A DNA stretch of 17,037 nucleotides from assembly GCA_002387325.1 (NCBI GenBank), contig DGIN01000080.1, positions 14,187 to 31,223 on the forward strand, in the 5' to 3' direction. The position numbers were made by a program, and so were the translations under genes. The DNA is from Bacteroidales bacterium UBA4621 (GTDB taxonomy: Bacteria; Bacteroidota; Bacteroidia; Bacteroidales; Paludibacteraceae). Below the pieces are notes generated by a model. It was given only the letters and a program-made list of their open reading frames with translations, was not told the origin of the DNA and ran no database searches. Shown piece after piece: positions 5,778-12,511 of the stretch; positions within the stretch are counted from its first letter, which is position 1, and every line of letters begins with the position of its first letter.

Positions 5778-6163
5778 GGTTCAAAGAACTTATCTACCGC
5801 CGTACGTACGGCATCGTTGATAATAAAACTCTGCACCAAAGTGATGTTGTCTCCTTCGACGGCATAGCGTGAAGACAGAAAAATGGGGTAACTTTCCCCT
5901 TTTGACATATCGTTTGCCCATTGCATCGGTTGCAGGTTGACCACATCGTTGACGGCTTCTTCCGGTACGTTGTGTCTTTCGAGGAGGCTGCGCGGGCAGA
6001 TATGGTCGATTACCCAACCGTAGTTATTCGTTTTGTCGCCATACTTGTCGCGTGTAATCCAAGCGCCGCAAGCATCCTGACGGAACTTTGCGGGATCAAA
6101 TCCTTCTACAATACGACCTTTTTCCCAAACGACTTCGATAATGTCTTTGCTAAACTCTTGCAT
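5753..6163 (-). CDS. Small HNH-nuclease-like protein
   Basis: A 136-residue stand-alone protein. The middle reads YGWVIDHICPRSLL (residues 48-61), then VVNLQPMQWANDMSKG (74-89). An Asp-His pair (D53, H54), followed by Asn-Leu-Gln-Pro (N76) and then Asn plus Lys-Gly (N84, K88-G89), is the order of the HNH/beta-beta-alpha-metal nuclease core. The final metal-binding His of classical HNH is replaced by Asn, as in some HNH subfamilies. No zinc-binding Cys pairs, membrane span or signal peptide are visible. The N-terminal 40 residues (QEFSKDIIEVVWEKGRIVEGF) are not recognised. It has its own promoter (6238-6269) and lies between two copies of an intergenic repeat, with no partner gene beside it. 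A restriction, homing or housekeeping DNA-cleaving role is possible, and none is shown. Confidence 0.72.
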   Translation of the reverse strand: MQEFSKDIIEVVWEKGRIVEGFDPAKFRQDACGAWITRDKYGDKTNNYGWVIDHICPRSLLERHNVPEEAVNDVVNLQPMQWANDMSKGESYPIFLSSRYAVEGDNITLVQSFIINDAVRTAVDKFFEPFFHTSVE

Positions 6164-6237
6164 ACGATAAAGTTTTTAAGGGTTGAACAATTAAGTGGTA
6201 ATAAATTTTTCAGGAAGAATCCTTTTTTCTTCTGCCA

Positions 6238-6269
6238 CAAAAGTAGGACAAAAATACAATATGCACAAA
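6238..6269 (-). promoter_or_regulatory. Promoter of the HNH-like gene
   Basis: On the minus strand TTTG (6269-6266) and TACTTTTG (6245-6238) are 20 bp apart, which fits the Bacteroidota consensus. The start of transcription should fall near 6232 and give a leader of about 70 nt before the ATG at 6163. This supports the gene being expressed on its own. Confidence 0.75.
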
Positions 6270-6647
6270 TATAATGGAGTCTTTTCTGTGTTTTTCTTAC
6301 GTTTGACAGTTGTATGTTACATTTGATAATTATTTATGTGTTTTGCAACATAAAAAACCGTATGTGTGTTTTCTTTGACAATTTTGTATGATACAGGACG
6401 ACCGCATCAAAATAATAGCATCTTTGGTGCAATTTTGAAAGAATACGTGTAGTGCTGTACTTTTTTCTATACCCAATGTTATTCATACTTAACGACGCGG
6501 GACGTGTCGTCTCCACAAGCACAGCATAGTCATACGGTTTGTAACAAACCGATGCGGACGGGGGCGTCCGCGTCCCCGGAATGGTGTCCGTGGTTCCGGA
6601 ATAATACATAATTTTGATGCGGTTGGGTTGTTGTATGATTGTCTATT
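6270..6647. other. Gene-free stretch between the HNH promoter and the dxs promoter
   Basis: This AT-rich DNA lies between divergent promoters. It carries mosaic repeat copy 4 at 6493-6590 and otherwise shows no gene, tRNA or clear terminator. Short open frames here owe their sequence to the repeat. Confidence 0.7.
6493..6590 (-). repeat. REP-like palindromic mosaic element, copy 4 (both modules)
   Basis: This is the most complete copy. Module 1 is CGACGCG/CGTGTCG around GGA (6493-6509), with GGAG before it on the minus strand. A hairpin CGGTTT/AAACCG (6535-6551) follows, then GCGGACG/CGTCCGC around GGGG (6554-6571) followed by GTCCC. The G-T pair in module 1 keeps the stem foldable. It stands about 60 bp before the dxs promoter. 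Confidence 0.7.
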
Positions 6648-6679
6648 TTTGCATATATCGCAAATAAGTTGTAACTTTG
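6648..6679 (+). promoter_or_regulatory. Promoter of dxs
   Basis: TTTG (6648-6651) and TAACTTTG (6672-6679) are 20 bp apart, an exact match to the Bacteroidota consensus. Transcription should start near 6685 and give a leader of about 75 nt that contains the 24-bp duplication. It probably also serves trkA and trkH. Confidence 0.85.
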
Positions 6680-6701
6680 CAGGCTTGAAAAAGCAAGCGC
6701 A

Positions 6702-6752
6702 AGACAGATATTGACGGAAAAGGAACAGAGACAGATATTGACGGAAAAGGAA
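6702..6752 (+). repeat. Perfect 24-bp duplication in the dxs leader
   Basis: Two identical 24-bp copies (6702-6725 and 6729-6752) stand with a 27-bp period. Each ends in the purine-rich GGAAAAGGAA. The second copy ends 8 bp before the dxs ATG, so its end lies where a ribosome binding site would be. The first copy therefore supplies a duplicate of that site further up. Confidence 0.9.
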
Positions 6753-6760
6753 TAACCAAT

Positions 6761-8656
6761 ATGGCAGAGGCATCACCACATATATATCCTTATTTGAGCA
6801 GGATTGATTCGCCTGCGGACTTAAAATTGCTGCCTATAGAGTCGTTGCCCGAATTATGCGGAGAGTTGCGGCGTTTTATCATAGAGGAGTTGAGTCACAA
6901 TCCGGGTCATTTGGCATCATCGTTGGGGAGTATCGAACTGACGGTGGCGTTGCATTATGTGTTTGACACGCCCAATGACAAGTTGGTATGGGATGTAGGT
7001 CACCAGGCCTATGCGCACAAGATACTGACGGGTCGCAGGGAACGTTTTCATACCAACCGCCAGTTCAGGGGTTTGGCTCCGTTTCCTACGCCTACGGAGA
7101 GCGAATATGATGCGTTTGTGGCGGGTCATGCCAGCAATTCCATTTCGGCGGCATTGGGTATAGACATTGCATCGGAGATAAAGCACGAAAAGCGTAATGT
7201 GGTGGCGATTATCGGCGATGGTGCGATGACGGGGGGGTTGGCTTTCGAGGGGCTGAACAACACCTCGATGGACAAGAACAACCTGCTGATTATCCTGAAT
7301 GACAACAATATGGCGATAGACCCCATTCACGGCGGTTTCACGCAGTATCTGTTAGATTTGACGACGAGTGCACGCTACAACAAATGGCGTTGGAATCTAT
7401 ACCGTATAGCGGCAAGATTGCATCTGATAGACGACAAAAAGAAGCAGCGTGTCTTGCGGCATGGGAACAGTCTGAAAGCCATTTTGTCGCACCAGCCGAG
7501 CAACATTTTCCAAGGTCTGAACATCCGCTATTTCGGTCCTGCGGACGGTCATGATGTGGTTTCGCTTGTGCGTATATTGTCGGAGATAAAGAACCACCGG
7601 GGTCCGAAGGTGCTGCATATCATTACCAAGAAAGGCAAGGGTTATGCTCCTGCGGAGAACAACCAGACGGTATGGCATGCTCCTGGCGAGTTCGATGTTG
7701 CGACGGGCGAGCGTGCATCGAAAGCGCAAGCCTCCGCCCCGCTATGGCAGGATATATTCGGCGAGCAGTTGCTGGCACTCGCCAAGCAGAACGAGGCGAT
7801 TGTGGGTGTTACTCCTGCCATGCCGAGCGGGTGTTCGATGACGATTATGCAAAAAGCGATGCCTGAGCGGGTATTTGATGTGGGGATTGCCGAGGGTCAT
7901 GCGGTAACGTTTTCGGCGGGAATGGCGAAAGAGGGGTTGGTGCCGTATTGCAATATCTACTCGTCGTTTATGCAGCGTGCCTACGACAATATCATCCACG
8001 ATGTGGCGTTGCCCAATCTGCACGTAGTGCTGTGCATTGACCGTGCGGGTATAGTGGGCAACGACGGTGCCACCCATCACGGGCTTTTGGATATGGCGTA
8101 TTTGCGTCCCGTGCCGAACATGTCGATTTGCGCCCCGCGTGTAGCGGAGGATTTGCGCGAGATGATGGTGCTGGCGCAGGGGTTGGACGGTCCTGTGGCT
8201 ATCCGTTACCCGCGTGGCAGGAGTGTCATAGAAGAGCGTCATACGCCTGTGGTATACGGAAAGGGGGTTTGTCTGCAAGAGGGCAAGGAGACGGCGGTGC
8301 TGTCGATCGGTGCGATAGGCGACACCGTGCAAGCCGCCATAGAGAGCCTGTCTGACAGTGCCGACATAGGGCATTACGATATGCGCTGGCTCAAGCCGCT
8401 GGACGAGGAACTATTAGAAAGAGTGGCACAACGCTACAAGACGGTTATCACAGCCGAAGACGGAATGGTGAGCGGCGGGTTGGGGTCGGCGGTATTGGAA
8501 TGGATGTCCGACCACGGTTATTCGCCACGTATTGTCCGTATCGGGGTACACGACCAATTCGTGGAACACGGCAGTACCGCGGAACTGAACCATATGCTTG
8601 GTTTGGACAGCGAGGGAATTGCGAAAACAATAGCAGAGAACTGCGGGAAACGTTAA
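6761..8656 (+). CDS. dxs: 1-deoxy-D-xylulose-5-phosphate synthase
   Basis: This thiamine-diphosphate enzyme condenses pyruvate with glyceraldehyde 3-phosphate. It is the first step of the methylerythritol phosphate pathway to isoprenoids and also feeds thiamine and pyridoxal synthesis. The 631 residues are full length. Visible features are the substrate-site His in GHLASSLG (H50) and WDVGHQAYAHKILTGR (77-92). The cofactor motif is GDGAMTGG (152-159) with NDNNMAID (180-187). The catalytic Glu lies in IAEGHA (E378), and DRAGIVGNDGATHHG spans 427-441. The C-terminal domain ends with the FVEHGSTAEL stretch. The ATG at 6761 is preceded by AAAAGGAATAACC, a reasonable ribosome binding site, and no in-frame start lies in the leader. 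trkA follows after 71 bp. Confidence 0.98.
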   Translation: MAEASPHIYPYLSRIDSPADLKLLPIESLPELCGELRRFIIEELSHNPGHLASSLGSIELTVALHYVFDTPNDKLVWDVGHQAYAHKILTGRRERFHTNRQFRGLAPFPTPTESEYDAFVAGHASNSISAALGIDIASEIKHEKRNVVAIIGDGAMTGGLAFEGLNNTSMDKNNLLIILNDNNMAIDPIHGGFTQYLLDLTTSARYNKWRWNLYRIAARLHLIDDKKKQRVLRHGNSLKAILSHQPSNIFQGLNIRYFGPADGHDVVSLVRILSEIKNHRGPKVLHIITKKGKGYAPAENNQTVWHAPGEFDVATGERASKAQASAPLWQDIFGEQLLALAKQNEAIVGVTPAMPSGCSMTIMQKAMPERVFDVGIAEGHAVTFSAGMAKEGLVPYCNIYSSFMQRAYDNIIHDVALPNLHVVLCIDRAGIVGNDGATHHGLLDMAYLRPVPNMSICAPRVAEDLREMMVLAQGLDGPVAIRYPRGRSVIEERHTPVVYGKGVCLQEGKETAVLSIGAIGDTVQAAIESLSDSADIGHYDMRWLKPLDEELLERVAQRYKTVITAEDGMVSGGLGSAVLEWMSDHGYSPRIVRIGVHDQFVEHGSTAELNHMLGLDSEGIAKTIAENCGKR

Positions 8657-8727
8657 TTAATTGACAGATTGGCATACGCTGCATATAATATACATACAAT
8701 ATATATTGTTAATTATTTGATTGAACT

Positions 8728-10065
8728 ATGCGTGTTATTATTGCCGGTGCGGGGGAAGTGGGAACCCATTTAGCGAAACTCCTGTCGCAAGAGGATATGG
8801 AAATCAGTCTGATGGACGAAAGCAGGGAGAGGCTCGGTTTTCTTGAAGCGGATTATGATATGCTTACCAAGGTAGGCAGTCCCACTTCTATCCACGATTT
8901 GCGGAATATAGGTGTGAAGAATGTGGATTTGTTTATCTCTGTAACGCCCCATGAAACAGAGAACATCACTTCGTGTATGATAGCCAACCAGTTGGGTGCC
9001 AAGCGCACTTTGGCGAGGATAGACAACTATGAGTATCTGTTGCCGGAGAACCGCAAGTTTTTCGAGCATATGGGTCTCAATCACCTTATTTACCCCGAGG
9101 TGCTGGCAGCCAACGAGATAGAGGAGTCGCTCCGTACCAACTGGATGCGTTTTCACCTGTCGCTCTGCGATGGTGCATTGGAGTTGTGCGTAGTGAAGGT
9201 GCGTGAGGGTGCGGTTGTGGTGAACAAGACGTTCAGTTCGGGGATTTACAGTCACGGTCGTTTCCGGATTGTAGCCATCAAGCGTGAAAGCGAGACGATT
9301 ATTCCGCGCGGCAGCGACCAGGTGCTGGCGGGTGATGTAGTGTATGTGGTTTGCAACCGCGAGGAGATGGATTTCTTGCGTGAGCAATTAGGCAAGACCA
9401 AGGGTGAGATAAAGAATGTCATTTTCTTCGGCGGCTCGCGTATTGCCCGCAAATCGGCGTTAGCATTGACGGACAAAGGATTGGATATCAAGATATTGGA
9501 GAAAGACCGCGAGGTATGCAACCAATTGTCGGACAAACTGCCCCATGCACTGATTATCAATGCAGACGGGTCGGATATGTCGGTACTGAAAGAAGAGGGC
9601 ATACAGGATGCCGATGCGTTTGTGGCTGTAACGGAGAGCAGTGAGGCGAACATCTTTGCGTGCCTTGCCGCCAAGCGTTTCGGGGTAGGAAAGACGATTG
9701 CCGAAGTGGAGAATATCGATTATATTCCGATGGCAGAGGCTTTGGATATAGGTACGGTACTGAACAAAAAGACCATTGCGGCTTCGTATATATATCAGAT
9801 GCTGCTGGATGCCAGCGTGCTGAACATCCACAACCTGACGAGTGCGGATGCCGAGATAGTGGTGTTTATCGCCAAAGAGGGCAGCCGTATCACGCACAGC
9901 AAGATACGGGATATGGAGTTGCCGGAAGATACGAATATCGGTGCTATTGTCCGTGCGGGTGAGGGTGTGTTAGTGAACGGCGAGACGCAGATTATCACCA
10001 ACGACCAAGTGGTGGTATTCTGCAAGAAGCATGTATTGAGACATTTGGAAAGATACTTCAAGTAA
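8728..10065 (+). CDS. trkA: Trk potassium uptake regulator TrkA
   Basis: This cytoplasmic, nucleotide-binding (NAD/ATP) gating protein binds the TrkH channel. The 445 residues form the usual tandem RCK pair. The first Rossmann fold starts MRVIIAGAGEVGTHLAKLL, with GAGEVG at residues 7-12. The second starts NVIFFGGSRIARKSALAL, with GGSRIA at 235-240 and an acidic residue (E258) at the end of the second strand, as expected for dinucleotide binding. Each Rossmann fold is followed by a TrkA-C type domain, the first around 150-215 and the second around 370-440. The gene ends one base before trkH, so translation of the two is probably coupled. In the 71-bp gap after dxs the only structure is a perfect 14-bp AT palindrome (8696-8709). 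No promoter consensus is seen there. Confidence 0.97.
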   Translation: MRVIIAGAGEVGTHLAKLLSQEDMEISLMDESRERLGFLEADYDMLTKVGSPTSIHDLRNIGVKNVDLFISVTPHETENITSCMIANQLGAKRTLARIDNYEYLLPENRKFFEHMGLNHLIYPEVLAANEIEESLRTNWMRFHLSLCDGALELCVVKVREGAVVVNKTFSSGIYSHGRFRIVAIKRESETIIPRGSDQVLAGDVVYVVCNREEMDFLREQLGKTKGEIKNVIFFGGSRIARKSALALTDKGLDIKILEKDREVCNQLSDKLPHALIINADGSDMSVLKEEGIQDADAFVAVTESSEANIFACLAAKRFGVGKTIAEVENIDYIPMAEALDIGTVLNKKTIAASYIYQMLLDASVLNIHNLTSADAEIVVFIAKEGSRITHSKIRDMELPEDTNIGAIVRAGEGVLVNGETQIITNDQVVVFCKKHVLRHLERYFK

Positions 10066-10066
10066 G

Positions 10067-11569
10067 ATGACCCGCACTTTCAATTGGCAGTTAGTCTTCA
10101 AGACGCTTGGGGCGTTGCTCTGTATAGAGGCACTCTTTATGCTTGTACCGACGATAGTGGCATTATGCTGCCGTGAGTCCGATTTTGGTGCATTTCTTGT
10201 GGCGGTTGTTCTGACTTTTTGCGGGGGTCTCGTGGGATTGCTTACCGGTCGTGATGCCCCCAAGCATGTAGGCGAGCGCGAGGGTTATGTCATTGTGGCG
10301 ACGGTATGGGTGGTTTATTCGGGATTCGGGATGCTGCCTTATTGGTTCAGCGGTGCGATGACCACGCTTGCCGACTGCTGGTTTGAGACGATGTCGGGTC
10401 TCACCACTACGGGTGCTTCGGTTATTCCCGATGTGGAAGTGCTGACTCGGAGTGTACTGCTATGGCGTGCGATGACCCATTGGATCGGGGGTATGGGTAT
10501 TATCGTGCTGAGTGTGGCGATACTGCCTATGTTCGGTTTGGGCGGGATGCAGTTGTACGCAGCCGAGGCGACCGGTGTCAGTTATGAAAAATTATCCCCG
10601 CGCATTGCCGATACGGCAAAACATATGTGGGTGATGTATATCGTTCTGACTTTGGCGGAAACGGGTATATTATGGTTGCTGGGTATGGACGGATTTGACT
10701 CGGTATGCCATTCGATGTCCACCATAGCGACGGGCGGTTTCTCGACGAAAAATGCCAGTATCATCAACTATTCGCCAGCCATACAATACACCATTGCTAT
10801 TTTTATGTTTCTATCGGGTATCAATTTTACGCAGTTGATATTTCTGTTTCGCGGGAAATCGTCGCGTTTGCTGCACGATGAAGAGACCCGATGGTATGCC
10901 GGTGCGGTGGGATTATGTACCATAGTACTATCCACAGGATTGTTCTTGCACTATAATTTCATAGAACCCGTACCTAACCAATTTATTGTAGATGCCGATT
11001 TCTTTGCAGATGCCGAACGGGCTTTCCGCAAGAGTTTCTTTATGGTAGTTTCGGCTATGACCACCACGGGTTTTGCCGCGAGCGACTATATGACATGGCC
11101 CAAGTTATTCTGGGCAATGGTCTTTTTTATGATGTTCACCGGTGCGTCGTCCGGTAGTACGTGCGGAGGTATCAAATGGGTACGGATTGGTATTTTTGCG
11201 AAGAGTGCGATGGCGGAGCTCAAACGGCGTATCCATCCCAATGCCGTTATTCCGGTGCGTTTCAACGGTCACACCGTAACCGAACAGACTACGAGTAACG
11301 TGATGGCGTTTATGTTTTTCTATATCCTTATCATTGTCGTTGCCGTATTGATTTTCTGTGCATCCGGTGTGCAATTTGACGAGGCGATAGGTACGGCGGT
11401 TTCGGGTATTGGCAATGTAGGTATCAGTATAGGCAGTTTCGGTCCGGCGGGTACATATGCCGATTTTCCGACCGTTGCCAAATGGACTATGACAGCTGTT
11501 ATGCTCATCGGTCGTCTCGAGATATTTACCGTTCTGCTGCTTTTCACCAATGCCCTTTGGAAGAAATAA
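10067..11569 (+). CDS. trkH: Trk potassium uptake channel TrkH
   Basis: This is the inner-membrane potassium-translocating subunit with four pore repeats. The 500 residues match the family. The selectivity-filter segments are TTTGAS (residues 113-118), ATGGFS (221-226), TTTGFA (332-337) and IGNVGIS (448-454). The glycine at the centre of each is present. Strongly hydrophobic spans flank each filter. The intracellular-gate loop lies around GASSGSTCGGIKW (359-371), and the C-terminal MLIGRLEIFTVLLLF is a typical TrkH ending. It follows trkA with a one-base gap, so channel and gating ring are made together. Nothing looks broken or missing. Confidence 0.98.
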   Translation: MTRTFNWQLVFKTLGALLCIEALFMLVPTIVALCCRESDFGAFLVAVVLTFCGGLVGLLTGRDAPKHVGEREGYVIVATVWVVYSGFGMLPYWFSGAMTTLADCWFETMSGLTTTGASVIPDVEVLTRSVLLWRAMTHWIGGMGIIVLSVAILPMFGLGGMQLYAAEATGVSYEKLSPRIADTAKHMWVMYIVLTLAETGILWLLGMDGFDSVCHSMSTIATGGFSTKNASIINYSPAIQYTIAIFMFLSGINFTQLIFLFRGKSSRLLHDEETRWYAGAVGLCTIVLSTGLFLHYNFIEPVPNQFIVDADFFADAERAFRKSFFMVVSAMTTTGFAASDYMTWPKLFWAMVFFMMFTGASSGSTCGGIKWVRIGIFAKSAMAELKRRIHPNAVIPVRFNGHTVTEQTTSNVMAFMFFYILIIVVAVLIFCASGVQFDEAIGTAVSGIGNVGISIGSFGPAGTYADFPTVAKWTMTAVMLIGRLEIFTVLLLFTNALWKK

Positions 11570-11598
11570 GTCCGATTGGGCATATTATTGGCAGACGG

Positions 11599-11630
11599 TT
11601 TGTTTATATCAAAAAAATGTTGTAACTTTG
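11599..11630 (+). promoter_or_regulatory. Promoter of the polysaccharide export genes
   Basis: TTTG (11599-11602) and TAACTTTG (11623-11630) are 20 bp apart, matching the Bacteroidota consensus. The -7 box is identical to that of dxs. The start should be near 11636, leaving a leader of about 50 nt before the ATG at 11686. Confidence 0.85.
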
Positions 11631-11685
11631 CACGCTTTTTACAAACTAATCAGATATTCAACCATTCAACTCCAACAATTTCTTT

Positions 11686-12483
11686 ATGAGAAAAACACCC
11701 CAATTGTTTGTGCTTTTATTGGCGGCTGCGGCTTTCAGCAGTTGTGTTACGCAAAAGCAAATGACCTATTTCCGCGAAGTGGATACCGCAACGGCAGATA
11801 GCGTAAACAAAGTGTTTGAATCGCAGATTGACCCTATTATCAAAGCGGGCGATGCACTGTCTATCACCGTTTCCGCCCTTGACCAGGAAGCCGTAGTGCC
11901 TTACAACCTGCCGACCGTTGTTTTCGCCAATCCGGGCAGCAGCCAACTGACCACGACCCCCAGTCTGCAGTACTATACAGTGGGCGCAGACGGAAAGATT
12001 GAGTTTCCCGTATTAGGCAAAATATCCGTTCTCGGACTGAAGACGACCGAGGTGGTAAATCTCTTAGAGGAGAAACTTTCTTCACAGATTGTCAACCCGA
12101 TGGTAATCGTACAACTGATTAACGCCAAAGTAACCGTGATGGGCGAGGTGAACCGTCCCGGACAGTATACAATGCCCAACGGACGTATGACCCTTTTGGA
12201 TGCACTCGGTGCAGCAGGCGATTTGTCTATCTACGGCAAGCGGGACAATATCCTCATCACACGTGAGACCAACGGCAAACTGGAGTTTCATCGTCTGAAT
12301 CTGAACTCGGACGAATTGTTTTCTTCCCCCTATTATTACCTGCAACAGAACGATGTAATCTATGTCTCGCCGAACAAAGTACGCGCTATCAGCAGTCAGA
12401 ATATAGGCTTGTGGCTCAGTATGGTTTCTACTGTTGCGAGTGCCGCCACGGTCATTGTAACAGTAGTCAATGCGGCACAGTAA
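11686..12483 (+). CDS. Polysaccharide export outer-membrane lipoprotein (Wza type)
   Basis: It forms the outer-membrane and periplasmic part of a capsule or exopolysaccharide export channel. The 265 residues begin with a lipoprotein signal, MRKTPQLFVLLLAAAAFSSC, with the lipidated Cys at position 20. The poly-export domain runs from about 45 to 125 (IDPIIKAGDALSITVSAL, then GADGKIEFPVLGKI). An SLBB-type ligand domain follows (VTVMGEVNRPGQYTMPNG, then TLLDALGAAGDLSIYGKRDN). A hydrophobic stretch near the C terminus (IGLWLSMVSTVASAATVIVT) is typical of the Bacteroidota versions and may sit in or near the outer membrane. The gene stands 28 bp before the Wzc-type kinase, its normal partner. I leave the gene symbol open because this phylum has many paralogues. 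Confidence 0.93.
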   Translation: MRKTPQLFVLLLAAAAFSSCVTQKQMTYFREVDTATADSVNKVFESQIDPIIKAGDALSITVSALDQEAVVPYNLPTVVFANPGSSQLTTTPSLQYYTVGADGKIEFPVLGKISVLGLKTTEVVNLLEEKLSSQIVNPMVIVQLINAKVTVMGEVNRPGQYTMPNGRMTLLDALGAAGDLSIYGKRDNILITRETNGKLEFHRLNLNSDELFSSPYYYLQQNDVIYVSPNKVRAISSQNIGLWLSMVSTVASAATVIVTVVNAAQ

Positions 12484-12511
12484 TTACTCATTGCAAATTA
12501 TGAATTAGATT

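Noticed and set aside
8696..8709. AT palindrome ACAATATATATTGT between dxs and trkA as an operator or terminator
   Set aside because: Alternating AT DNA readily forms such palindromes by chance, and there is no GC stem or T-run.
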